The notes under the pieces: model-generated | Databases searched by the model: none | Told to the model about the DNA's origin: nothing | Seen by the model: only the letters and a program-made list of their open reading frames with translations | Shown here: positions 1 through 7,854 of the stretch, piece after piece | How the letters are laid out: each line of letters starts with the position of its first letter | How positions within the stretch are numbered: position 1 is the first letter of the stretch | Assembly (NCBI GenBank): GCA_017454005.1 | Contig: JAFTDU010000046.1 | Span: 1 to 38,190, forward strand | From: Desulfovibrionaceae bacterium | GTDB lineage: Bacteria > Desulfobacterota > Desulfovibrionia > Desulfovibrionales > Desulfovibrionaceae | Direction of reading: 5' to 3' | DNA length: 38,190 nucleotides | Program-made: the position numbers and the translations under genes

Positions 1-60
1 ATAATGAAAATTATCATAAAAAAATAATCTAATATCTTTAGATTAATAATCAAAAAGTGT

Positions 61-1143
61 TTAGTCAAAATTTTGACAATCAATGAGTTGTTGGTGATAT
101 TGCGAGGGGGAAAAGGGGAACAAACTTCTAATTCCGTAATAAAAGCCGATCAAGGCTAAAATTGGCAAGGCTATCAATGGTAAGCACACCATTGGGCCAC
201 CAATAAAGCCAATTAACAGAATAAAGATAAAGAGAAACGGCAAGTCTATGAATGCCAACATGCTTGAGGAACTAAAAAATTCGCGTAATTGCTCAAATTC
301 ACGTAAGTTATTCACTAAAGCACCTGTCGATTCAGGTTTGGAATCAAGGCGCATGGATAAGACTTTTTCCATTAAAGTACTTGACAAAACAATATCTGCA
401 TTGCGTCCTGCTACATCGACAAAATGCGTGCGTAAGGTACTTAATAAAAAATTGAAAAAATAAATAATAATGACGCCAACCGCTAAGACCCACATGGTTT
501 CAATGGCATTATTGGGCACCACACGATCATAGACATTCATCACAAAGAGGGGTGAAGCAATGGCGATGAGATTTATCACAATACTGGCTAAAGCCACATG
601 GCGATAAATGGGTGCAAAAAAGCGCAACACATCCCAAAACCACCGTTTACCTTTGGAGATGGTCAGCTTTTCAATCCGATCTTCAGGATTTTTTGGTACA
701 GCTGCAAAGATAGCATAGCCTGCATACTCTTTAGCCAAACTCTCGACGCTCACCGTTTGCGCAGTCTCTTCGGTTTCGGGAAAGATCACCTCACATTCTG
801 CATCCCCAAGCTGCGTTAAGACACAAGATCTATCGCCAGTTAACAATAAGATACAGGGCAATACTAGTTGCGGAATATTCGTAAGCTTGGGCCGATACAT
901 GATACTGCCTTGCAAGCCCACTTTACGCGTGGCCCTAAGACAAGCTTGGGGCGTAATGGAGCTACCACCAAGACCTGTCAATAACGCCTGGGGGCTCATG
1001 GGTCGCCCTTTAAGGCGCAACAAGATCGCTAAACTGCGCAAGAGCGAGGGCATAAAGTCCACATCAGCCGGTCTTAAGGGGGTGACTGTTGTTTTTTGGG
1101 GCGTGCTCTCGGTCGATGCTTGAGTTACGTGATTTTCTTGCAT
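61..1143 (-). pseudogene. Truncated type I secretion ABC transporter (LapB-like), N-terminal half only
   Basis: The 360 residues match the start of a LapB-type inner-membrane ABC transporter that exports large RTX adhesins through a TolC-like channel. A degenerate C39-peptidase-like domain (about 25-145) has no catalytic Cys near its start, as in LapB-class CLD domains. The exporter membrane domain begins near 170, with the typical SPLFVMNVYDRVVPNNA stretch. Similarity stops near residue 338, and a short unrelated tail leads to the stop. Full-length relatives have about 700-730 residues, so half the membrane domain and the whole ATPase (Walker A, signature, Walker B) are missing. I read the other frame through to base 1 and saw no continuation, so this is not a simple one-base frameshift. 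It lies downstream of the TolC-like gene, with its own promoter. Probably non-functional, unless the ATPase half is encoded elsewhere. Confidence 0.75.
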
Positions 1144-1230
1144 TACATTTTATCCATGAAAACCAAGTTAACAAAGGAACTTGCTGTATACTTGACACAG
1201 AACTTGGCTTTTGTCTTACCAAGCAAGCCA

Positions 1231-1259
1231 ATTATAACAATTTACGACCCATGCTGCAA
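1231..1259 (-). promoter_or_regulatory. Putative sigma70 promoter of the truncated LapB-like gene
   Basis: Read on the minus strand, TTGCAG (1254-1259) lies 17 bases before a perfect TATAAT (1231-1236). The -35 matches the consensus only at TTG, and the -10 is perfect. It sits between the terminator of the TolC-like gene and the start of the truncated transporter, which suggests that the two genes are separate transcription units. Confidence 0.4.
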
Positions 1260-1309
1260 AAAAAAAGCTCGCACGCCACAAACTGAGACTCAGCTTGGCG
1301 CACGAAGCT
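1258..1309 (-). terminator. Rho-independent terminator after the TolC-like gene
   Basis: On the minus strand a GC-rich stem pairs 1297-1309 with 1266-1277 (about 12 pairs with one bulge and some G-T pairs). It encloses a CTGAG/CTCAG inner hairpin and is followed by nine T residues (1258-1266). It begins just past the TolC-like stop codon. Confidence 0.7.
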
Positions 1310-1314
1310 CGCTT

Positions 1315-2715
1315 TTATTTAAACCAGGCCGGTTTAAACTCTTCACGTTTGTCATGCTTATCTCTTGGCACGCTTGAGTCCAAAGGCTTGGTATTAATAC
1401 TCATGGAGGGCAAGAGATTGCCTGTTAAGCCTGATAAACGATAGGCACCCACTAAAACATTACTGCGGGCTGTTTCGGCTTGGGTTGAAGAATTATAGAG
1501 TTCGTTGATAGTATCAAGCACATCTAAGAGACTACGCTTACCAATAGAAAATTGTTCAATATAAGCTACGCGGGTATATTTATTATACTCAACAGCTTGG
1601 GAATAATGTTTATATTGTTCTTGAGCTGCTTGATAATTAGTCCAGGTAGTTTCAATATCGAGTTTCAGAGTGTCAATATAATCACGCATTTCTTGCCGTG
1701 CTTGTCGCATTCTGGCCGAGGCTGCTTTGCGTTCGGCTACATCAGCACCGCTATTAAAGATATTCCACCGCATTGTTCCAAGAACATCAAAGCTATAAAT
1801 CCATCGATCTGTGGCGCCACCACGGTCCGTATAAGATGGGCCTGCTTCTAGATTCAACTCTGGATAAAATTCGGCTTCAGCCAATTCACGTCTGGCACGT
1901 GCCGCACGAATATCTTGGAGATAGGCCGCAAGTTTGGGATTGGATTTCTGCGCAAGCTCAAAGATTTTACTGGTATTCGCAAAGAGATCTGGGGGCATGG
2001 TCACAGGTTTAAGCTTTTTTGGTTCAAGACCTGTTAGGCGCCGATAGGTATGTTCAGCGACTAACAAGGCCGCCTTGGCTTCAGATAGATTGGATTCGGC
2101 CCTAGCTAAGCGTGATTGGGTTTGGGTTACATCGGCCTCGGTATCGGCACCAAGAGTTGCGCGTTCTTGAGCCTGCGCCAAAATTTCCTTATGCTGCCGA
2201 ATATTATCGATGGCTAAATCATAAATAATCCGCCGCCGTAACAAATCAATGTGCGCAATAATGCCATCAAGAGCTAGGGATGTGGCGGTATCAAAGACGC
2301 GATGGCGCATGGAGTTTAGCGTCGATTGGGCTTCACGCACCCGTGATCTTGTGGCAAAACCATCCCAAATGGGTTGCACAAGCCTAGCACTAGCTGACAC
2401 ATAGCCATACATGGTTCCGTCTAAATCGGTTGCCCTGGTCGAAGCATCACTATAAATACTCCCCCCAGCACGGCCTTCTAAATCCACCCTGGGGCCAAAG
2501 CCAGCTTGAGCCCTCCGCAACTCATGCTCTAAAACTTCTCGATTTTCTTGAATGCCACGTAAATTACGGTGATGGCGCAATACACCATACACGGTGTCCT
2601 CGATTTCCAACGATTTTCCTGGCGGTGGCGGTGCGGGCCACTGTGGTTCTTTGGCCATACCTTGAGCGGGAACACTAAGACCTATCACGATAAGCAGGAC
2701 GAGCCAACGTAACAT
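1315..2715 (-). CDS. TolC-family outer-membrane channel for type I secretion (LapE/AggA-like)
   Basis: This 466-residue outer-membrane efflux protein should form the trimeric channel-tunnel through which a type I secretion system exports its substrate. The chosen ATG at 2715 has GGAG nine bases upstream. It starts a clear signal peptide (MLRWLVLLIVIGLSVPAQGMA); the longer reading frame from 2748 adds 11 residues without that support. Two repeats of long amphipathic helices and a strand follow. The helices rich in Ala, Gln and Glu fit the TolC coiled coil, and the late FSIGKRSLLDVLDTINELY segment is typical of the LapE/AggA subgroup of TolC proteins. Length is normal for the family. The partner ABC transporter next door is truncated, and no membrane-fusion protein or large adhesin is in the window, so its secretion system may be dead or completed elsewhere. 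Confidence 0.88.
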   Translation of the reverse strand: MLRWLVLLIVIGLSVPAQGMAKEPQWPAPPPPGKSLEIEDTVYGVLRHHRNLRGIQENREVLEHELRRAQAGFGPRVDLEGRAGGSIYSDASTRATDLDGTMYGYVSASARLVQPIWDGFATRSRVREAQSTLNSMRHRVFDTATSLALDGIIAHIDLLRRRIIYDLAIDNIRQHKEILAQAQERATLGADTEADVTQTQSRLARAESNLSEAKAALLVAEHTYRRLTGLEPKKLKPVTMPPDLFANTSKIFELAQKSNPKLAAYLQDIRAARARRELAEAEFYPELNLEAGPSYTDRGGATDRWIYSFDVLGTMRWNIFNSGADVAERKAASARMRQARQEMRDYIDTLKLDIETTWTNYQAAQEQYKHYSQAVEYNKYTRVAYIEQFSIGKRSLLDVLDTINELYNSSTQAETARSNVLVGAYRLSGLTGNLLPSMSINTKPLDSSVPRDKHDKREEFKPAWFK

Positions 2716-3316
2716 ATCTACTAACTCCACACGTGAAAAAATTGACAAGCATAAGGCTAATACAAAAGCAGGGAATGAGCAAATAATTCCCCTTGGGAAT
2801 CCTTGCAGTGCATAAATATCAACCTTTACTTGAAGATCTTACATGTAGTGCCAGTTAATCTCAATAACTTATACGTTATATCGCCATCTATAGCATAAGC
2901 CAAATACACGAGATCTCCTGCTTGATATAAGATATGTACAGCGCCTTACAATATCTTCTGAATGTATCTCTTAAAAATATTTAAGATAAAATCTATTTAT
3001 TGCATCTTAGTAAATTCTAAATTTGTTAATATATTTTATAGACAATCTGCAAGTATAGACACCTGTGCGATCAAAGATTTGAGCTGCATAAATCAAATTT
3101 CAATATTTTCTGTTCTAATAAATATATAAAGTTTCTAGATAAACTTTTAGATAAACTTGTTTGATATATAACTCTAAAAAGGTTCTATGAGACTCAAATA
3201 TTTTGCTTATCTTAAGAAGTGAGTAGGACTTGTATCCTAAAATACTTGGCTACATCGTTTTACTACACAGTCTGTTTCTTGAACCTTTTCACATCTTACT
3301 TAAATTAGATGCTCCC
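2716..3316. other. A+T-rich divergent intergenic region
   Basis: About 600 bases separate the divergent TolC-like and ABC exporter genes. I see no credible coding frame and no strong paired promoter. The only ordered structure is a tandem pair of TAGATAAACTT at 3136-3146 and 3148-3158 (12-base period), which could be an operator or chance. The first 87 bases of the open frame starting with TTG at 3230 lie here and may extend the exporter. Confidence 0.5.
3136..3158. repeat. Tandem direct repeat, 11-base unit
   Basis: TAGATAAACTT occurs twice (3136-3146 and 3148-3158), separated by one base, about 160-180 bases before the ABC exporter start. A regulatory role is possible but unproven in such A+T-rich DNA. 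Confidence 0.4.
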
Positions 3317-5149
3317 ATGCATGTTCAAGCCCTTACGACATTTACGACACTCTATCAGCAACTAAATAGCAAGCTAAAACATAAATGTTGGCGTGTTTTA
3401 GGCTTATCTTTGGGCATAAGTCTCTTGGAATTAGCTATAACTGCAGCTCTCTCCCTTTTAGGCATTGCCTTAGCAGCACCTGCAACACTGTTAAACTCAA
3501 GCTATTTTCAGAAGCTTGTAAGCATCTGGCCTGTCTTTGCGGCCTTAGCCCAAGATCAAAGGGTTCTACTCTTGTGGCTTATGGTTTTTCTCTGCGTGGC
3601 CATTGCTTTAAAATCCTTAAGTTTAGCTTTCTTAACCTATGCCCAAGCTAAATTTGCCCAACAGGTAGGCGTCTTTTTTAGCGTGCGCTGCTATGAGCGC
3701 TTATTACATGCGCCTTATCTCTGGCATGTGCGCCAAGACATGAGTCTCTTACAAACACGACTCACCTGGGCACGCTTTAGTGCGGATTTCCTCTTGGCAG
3801 CTCTCCAAGCCATCAGCCTCTTTCTTGTGGCTTGTGTCTTAATTGGCGTGGTCACAAGTGTGACACCTTGGGCCGCAGTCTTGGTCTGTCTTGCCACTGG
3901 CACAAGTACTATTGTGACCTATGTGTTAGCGCAACGTAAGGTGCAGGAACTCAATGCGACCTCCATGCAAACGGAAGCTGGTGCCAATCAAGTAAGTTAC
4001 CCCTCCCTTGCAGGCATCCGCGAGGTTAAAATCTACGGCCAGGAACAGGCTTTTTTGCAACAATTTACAACCCAACGTCTAGGCTTTGCCCGCGTGCAAA
4101 GTATGTTACCTGTCATCTACCCTGCTCCAGCCTGGATTTTAGATCTAACTGGCATGCTTATGTTGCTCTTTGCCCTATTAGTTATGAGTAGGCTCGGCTT
4201 AAGTGTGGCTGCCTTAACTGGCCAATTAGCGCTCCTTGCAGCTGTCACTTGGCGCATTTTACCAACGATCACAAGTTTAGTGACAGCACTCCTCCAAGTG
4301 CAACAACATATGGTCTACACCTGTGACGCCATTAACTATATTGCAGGTCTTGATGCGGCAATTGGCAAAGAGTCTACACACACAGAACCACAAGCATCAT
4401 GCCTTTTGCAGAAATCCCTGGTGTTACAAAATGTCGCCTTTCGCTATCCAGATACACCTATAAATCGTCCAGATGCCTTGGTGAACCTCAATGTACGGAT
4501 TCCTAAAGGAAGTATGGTTGGGTTTATCGGAGCCTCTGGAGCTGGCAAAAGTACGGTTGTGGGCTTAATTACAGCGCTTCTGACCCCAACCTCTGGCCAA
4601 ATTCTTATAGATGATAAGCCTCTTCAAAGAAATCAACGTGCAGCCTGGCTTAAGAATCTTGGCTATGTGCCCCAAGCACCTTTCTTACTAAATGCCTCTA
4701 TCGCTTCCAATGTCGCCTTTGCTGCGTGGGGTCAAAAAATAGACTATGCCAGGGTCGAGCACTGTTGTCATATGGCTGCCATGGATTTTCTGCCTGACCT
4801 ACCCGAAGGCCTTGAAACCATTATTGGCGAGCGGGGGGTTAGATTATCAGGGGGCCAGGTGCAAAGAGTTGCTATTGCCAGAGCTCTCTATAGTAACCCA
4901 CAGCTCATTCTCTTTGATGAGGCTACCAGTGCTTTAGATGGAGCCTCAGAACAAGCCATTCAACATACAATTGAGAGTTTATCTGGGCAGGTTACTCTAG
5001 TTTTAGTTGCCCATAGACTCTCAACTGTAAAGAACTGTGATTATCTCTATTGGCTTGGCAATGGTACAATTATGGGTGAGGGGAAGCCACAAACGCTCCT
5101 TCCCCGGTATGAAGCCTTTTTAGAGAAAAAAGCTGCCCAAATGGCTTAA
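3317..5149 (+). CDS. ABC exporter with fused membrane and ATPase domains (PglK/MsbA-like)
   Basis: This is a half-transporter, predicted to work as a homodimer in the inner membrane and export or flip a lipid-linked or hydrophobic substrate. From ATG 3317 (610 residues), about six membrane helices fill residues 25-325. The ATPase domain has Walker A GASGAGKST (405-413), Q-loop Gln453, signature LSGGQ (510-514), Walker B LILFDE (530-535), D-loop SALD and H-loop His566. All key residues are present, so it should be active. The Q-loop region resembles the PglK oligosaccharide-lipid flippase group, which makes glycolipid flipping a reasonable guess. The start is uncertain: a TTG at 3230 would add 29 hydrophobic residues, and neither site has a good ribosome binding site. 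A membrane protein of unknown function follows 38 bases later and is probably co-transcribed. Confidence 0.85.
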   Translation: MHVQALTTFTTLYQQLNSKLKHKCWRVLGLSLGISLLELAITAALSLLGIALAAPATLLNSSYFQKLVSIWPVFAALAQDQRVLLLWLMVFLCVAIALKSLSLAFLTYAQAKFAQQVGVFFSVRCYERLLHAPYLWHVRQDMSLLQTRLTWARFSADFLLAALQAISLFLVACVLIGVVTSVTPWAAVLVCLATGTSTIVTYVLAQRKVQELNATSMQTEAGANQVSYPSLAGIREVKIYGQEQAFLQQFTTQRLGFARVQSMLPVIYPAPAWILDLTGMLMLLFALLVMSRLGLSVAALTGQLALLAAVTWRILPTITSLVTALLQVQQHMVYTCDAINYIAGLDAAIGKESTHTEPQASCLLQKSLVLQNVAFRYPDTPINRPDALVNLNVRIPKGSMVGFIGASGAGKSTVVGLITALLTPTSGQILIDDKPLQRNQRAAWLKNLGYVPQAPFLLNASIASNVAFAAWGQKIDYARVEHCCHMAAMDFLPDLPEGLETIIGERGVRLSGGQVQRVAIARALYSNPQLILFDEATSALDGASEQAIQHTIESLSGQVTLVLVAHRLSTVKNCDYLYWLGNGTIMGEGKPQTLLPRYEAFLEKKAAQMA

Positions 5150-5187
5150 GTTTGAACCTCTAGCAACATAATAATTGCCTAAGACGC

Positions 5188-6120
5188 ATGATTCCAACAT
5201 TTTCCTGGTTCTTAATTAGCTTGCAAAGTGCTGTTAATCTCTTGTGGCTCTTAGCCCAAGCTGCAATGGGGCTTCCTGTAATCCTAGGTTTAACCTTGCT
5301 CCTCACAAGACGTGGCCATGTAGAACTGTGCTTAGAGGGTGCCAGCCACATGAGCTATCTTTTGCCCTATCTAGCTTGCTTTGGTCCTGTGGCCCTTGCA
5401 AGTGATGTAGGGCTTGTTATGGCGCAATTATCAAGTTTAGGTCAAAGCATAAGCATGCCATCACCATTGGAGCCTGCCCTATTACCTTATACATTAGGCA
5501 TAATATGCTGGATTTTTGCCATAACTCTAGCCTTAATTTTCAAGCGTTGCATCTTTAAACATGACAAATTAGCACAAAAGCCAAATCTTAAACTGCGTGA
5601 TTTAGCTTTAAGCCTAATTACAATCTTAGCCCTAATTCTGCTTTTTTTTACGGCCCTCCTCTTGCCAAGCTATCCCCTAGCAGGTCTCCCCGAAGGGCTT
5701 AGCATGATGCAAGCGCTGCAGGCACTTCTTGTGCAAACCGAGCATCAATATTTTTATAGTATCTTTCCTGCAGCGATTATGCTCTTGCTCTTCTTGCAAT
5801 TGAAAGGGGCTCAAAGCCTAAATTTCGAGGATTACATTTTAGCCCAAAAGTGGCTCGCGGCCTTAGGTCTTGTAGGCGGTCTCCCCCATGTGCTAAATAA
5901 CTGGGGCATCATCTTAGGCTACATTTTACGTAGCGACACACCAATGCGTATTTGGGCGCAATTTACAGAAAACTCTTGTTTAAGTATAAGTCTTGTCTGT
6001 CTTGCCTCTTTACTCTTCAAAAAATTTACCCATCGTAAATTTGCCCTATGCGGCGCTCTTGTGTGTTTACTTGGTGGCGTTCTCTTAGCAGCAATTTTGT
6101 TGCACAAGCGACATTTTTAA
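5188..6120 (+). CDS. Polytopic inner-membrane protein of unknown function, paired with the ABC exporter
   Basis: I do not recognise this 310-residue protein. By eye it has about eight hydrophobic helices: near 5-40, 52-82, 98-117, 138-162, 188-207, 220-245, 262-280 and 284-305. Short basic loops such as KRCIFKHDK and KKFTHRK suggest several cytoplasmic turns. No signal peptide, ATP-binding motif, cysteine cluster or enzyme motif is visible. It starts 38 bases after the ABC exporter, so it may be an accessory or partner subunit of that transporter, or a carrier in the same pathway. Codon and base use look like those of the exporter. No ribosome binding site precedes the ATG at 5188, so the exact start is uncertain. 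Expression is supported only by length, hydrophobic periodicity and gene spacing. Confidence 0.7.
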   Translation: MIPTFSWFLISLQSAVNLLWLLAQAAMGLPVILGLTLLLTRRGHVELCLEGASHMSYLLPYLACFGPVALASDVGLVMAQLSSLGQSISMPSPLEPALLPYTLGIICWIFAITLALIFKRCIFKHDKLAQKPNLKLRDLALSLITILALILLFFTALLLPSYPLAGLPEGLSMMQALQALLVQTEHQYFYSIFPAAIMLLLFLQLKGAQSLNFEDYILAQKWLAALGLVGGLPHVLNNWGIILGYILRSDTPMRIWAQFTENSCLSISLVCLASLLFKKFTHRKFALCGALVCLLGGVLLAAILLHKRHF

Positions 6121-6298
6121 TCTCAGGTGCTCACTGCAATAGATATGGATATTGAATGTGTAGAGTAAATATTCAGATTATTAGTAGTGTGATACATCTA
6201 TGATCTATGTAAGAATCTACCATGCAATTCTATTGTATAATAATTGAGGATCGCTATTCATAAATCAACAATCAAATACTTAAATAATTTTTATCATT

Positions 6299-6320
6299 AG
6301 CATCTATTGCGGATGCTTTT
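6299..6320 (+). terminator. Short hairpin terminator candidate after the exporter operon
   Basis: AGCATC (6299-6304) pairs with GATGCT (6312-6317) around a 7-base loop, followed by TTT. It is short and lies about 180 bases past the membrane-protein stop. It is the only terminator-like structure I see in 6121-6417. Confidence 0.35.
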
Positions 6321-6417
6321 CTAATATCAGAAGTATTTCTCTGGGTAGTGTGAATCATATTTTCCTGTTGTAATTTAATGCAGCCACGTTTTAAACATTT
6401 CTCTTTGGAGTACACAT

Positions 6418-6924
6418 ATGCGTCTCCTCCTTTTGACCATAATTCTTCATCTAACTTTACTTGTAAATGTGCAGGCAGCACCTCGTGAGTTTCTGGAATT
6501 TAAAGTTGACCTGCCCGCAGACTGGGATGGAGGAGAACGTGTTGGCTTTAGTACAGGCGATCGCAATGAATATATGTTGATCTTGGGCAAACAGGATCAA
6601 GAAAAAGAGCGTTATTTAGCAACTATTAATATCTTCCTTTTGCCAAATAAACCTGGCACAAATGCTCATGATTCGGCCGAGGCGTTACAGGCTAAACAGG
6701 CTGAAACGACCCCACTTGAACGTGTGGGACAATTTTGGAGCTTTTCAGGAGATCCCCGCGACAATGTTCTCAAAGGTCGCGCCACAACATTCGTTGCAGC
6801 AAATCATGAGACTCTCCTCATAATCATTATAAAAGATCCCTTAAATCAAGGTGCCCAAGCCATCTTTAAAAGTTTAGAGCCTATAACTACTAGAGCGAAA
6901 GCTGTACTTACAGAAACTGAATAG
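6418..6924 (+). CDS. Small secreted protein, DcrB/PsbP-like fold suspected
   Basis: The protein has 168 residues with an N-terminal signal peptide (hydrophobic 2-16, cleavage likely after VQAA near 21), so it is probably periplasmic. The mature part looks like one small alpha/beta domain. It has a strand with a DLPADW motif near 31-36, a hydrophobic central strand (YLATINIFLL), a region around FWSFSGD, a very hydrophobic strand ETLLIIIIKD and a final helix QGAQAIFKSLEP. This order resembles DcrB/PsbP-like periplasmic proteins, but I infer that from pattern alone. The protein at 14053-14535 has the same order and length, so the two may be paralogues. The ATG at 6418 is preceded by GGAG at a suitable distance. 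It stands alone, and its function is unknown. Confidence 0.72.
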   Translation: MRLLLLTIILHLTLLVNVQAAPREFLEFKVDLPADWDGGERVGFSTGDRNEYMLILGKQDQEKERYLATINIFLLPNKPGTNAHDSAEALQAKQAETTPLERVGQFWSFSGDPRDNVLKGRATTFVAANHETLLIIIIKDPLNQGAQAIFKSLEPITTRAKAVLTETE

Positions 6925-7043
6925 ATTTGTGTTTATCAAGCCTAAAACACCATTCGCTGCTCCTTGATAGATTTCAGAGATCTTGATCTTATGACATATT
7001 CAAAAATAATCCTGCCACAAGGCACCCAAGAAGTGTTCCCCCC

Positions 7044-7071
7044 TTGACAAAGCTTAAGCTCGACCTATATT
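7044..7071 (+). promoter_or_regulatory. Sigma70-type promoter of rubrerythrin
   Basis: A perfect -35 TTGACA (7044-7049) and a -10 TATATT (7066-7071) are separated by 16 bases. This is one of the best promoters in the window. It lies about 150 bases before the rubrerythrin ATG. Confidence 0.6.
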
Positions 7072-7087
7072 GTAAGCTACTTACAAT
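7069..7087. promoter_or_regulatory. Operator-like inverted repeat overlapping the rubrerythrin -10
   Basis: ATTGTAAG (7069-7076), a 3-base spacer and CTTACAAT (7080-7087) form a perfect 8-base inverted repeat. It overlaps the end of the -10 and covers the likely transcription start, which is where a repressor would block initiation. Rubrerythrin genes are often controlled by PerR/Fur-type regulators. The 19-base size fits that class, but the regulator here is inferred. Confidence 0.5.
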
Positions 7088-7116
7088 TTTCATATACAAT
7101 ATTCGTGACACAATTT

Positions 7117-7145
7117 TTAAAATTGAATTTTATTTTCAATTTTAA
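7117..7145. repeat. A+T-rich inverted repeat in the rubrerythrin leader
   Basis: TTAAAATTGAA (7117-7127) and TTCAATTTTAA (7135-7145) are perfect 11-base arms around a 7-base loop. The hairpin would be in the 5' leader of the rubrerythrin mRNA. It has no T-run after it, so it may be a second operator or an mRNA-stability element. Confidence 0.45.
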
Positions 7146-7227
7146 TCGTGATTAATTTTTATGTTGTGCCCCAGCCTACCAATGCACTCTAGTAACTTAT
7201 TTTCTATAACTTCTTAGGAGAACTCCA

Positions 7228-7767
7228 ATGGATCTCAAAGGTTCCAAAACCGAAAAAAATTTACAAGAAGCTTTTGCTGGTGAAAGTCAAGCCCGCAATA
7301 AATATACCTATTTTGCCGCTAAAGCCCGCAAAGAAGGCTATGTGCAATTAGCGAATATCTTTGAAGAAACTGCCGGCAACGAAAAAGAACACGCCAAAAT
7401 TTGGTTTAAATACTTGCAAGGCGGCGACATTCAAGACACAGTCTCCAACCTCAAGCAAGCCGCTGATGGTGAGAACTTTGAATGGACAGATATGTATGCC
7501 CGCATGGCCAAAGAAGCTCGCGAAGAAGGTTTCACCGAAATTGCGGCCCGCTTTGAAATGGTTGGCAAAATCGAAAAAGAACATGAAGAACGCTATCGCA
7601 AATTATTAGCCAACATCGAAGGCGGCCTTGTCTTTTCACGTGATGGCGATTGCATTTGGCAGTGCATCAACTGTGGTCACATTGTCATTGGCAAAAAAGC
7701 TCCGCAGATCTGCCCTGTCTGTAGTCATCCCCAAAGCTTCTTTGAACTGAAGAAAGAAAATTACTAG
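7228..7767 (+). CDS. rbr: Rubrerythrin (diiron peroxidase with C-terminal rubredoxin domain)
   Basis: Rubrerythrin reduces hydrogen peroxide to water in the cytoplasm of anaerobes, taking electrons through its rubredoxin domain. The 179-residue length is typical. The N-terminal four-helix domain carries the diiron ligands: Glu19, the ExxH of Glu52/His55, and the second ExxH of Glu116/His119, with acidic helix residues near 96-99 supplying the rest. The C-terminal rubredoxin-like domain has Cys146-x2-Cys149 and Cys162-x2-Cys165 for one iron. All ligands are present, so the enzyme should be active. The ATG at 7228 has AGGAG upstream at good spacing. It is a single-gene unit with its own promoter and operator and a strong downstream terminator, consistent with stress-controlled expression. 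Confidence 0.97.
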   Translation: MDLKGSKTEKNLQEAFAGESQARNKYTYFAAKARKEGYVQLANIFEETAGNEKEHAKIWFKYLQGGDIQDTVSNLKQAADGENFEWTDMYARMAKEAREEGFTEIAARFEMVGKIEKEHEERYRKLLANIEGGLVFSRDGDCIWQCINCGHIVIGKKAPQICPVCSHPQSFFELKKENY

Positions 7768-7786
7768 TTCTCTCTTAATCTAACAA

Positions 7787-7830
7787 AAATGCGCCGTAAC
7801 CCAAAATTTACTTTGGGTTACGGCGCATTT
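7787..7830. terminator. Bidirectional terminator between rubrerythrin and der
   Basis: A perfect 19-base inverted repeat (7787-7805 with 7812-7830, 6-base loop) has GC-rich centres and A/T flanks on both sides. It lies 20 bases after the rubrerythrin stop and about 25 bases after the der stop, so it can end both convergent transcripts. Confidence 0.9.
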
Positions 7831-7854
7831 CTTAATATGTTGCTTGCGCTTAAT

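Larger units (their letters stand above)
6925..7227. other. Regulatory space upstream of rubrerythrin
   Basis: About 300 noncoding bases. They hold the rubrerythrin promoter, an inverted repeat over the -10, and a second long A+T-rich inverted repeat, each listed separately. The long leader (about 150 bases from the promoter to the ATG) is otherwise A+T-rich with no open frame. Confidence 0.55.

Noticed and set aside
1..60. Continuation of the LapB-like transporter in another frame
   Set aside because: The alternate frame is open to the window edge, but it encodes A+T-driven Ile/Leu/Lys/Phe runs without transporter motifs.
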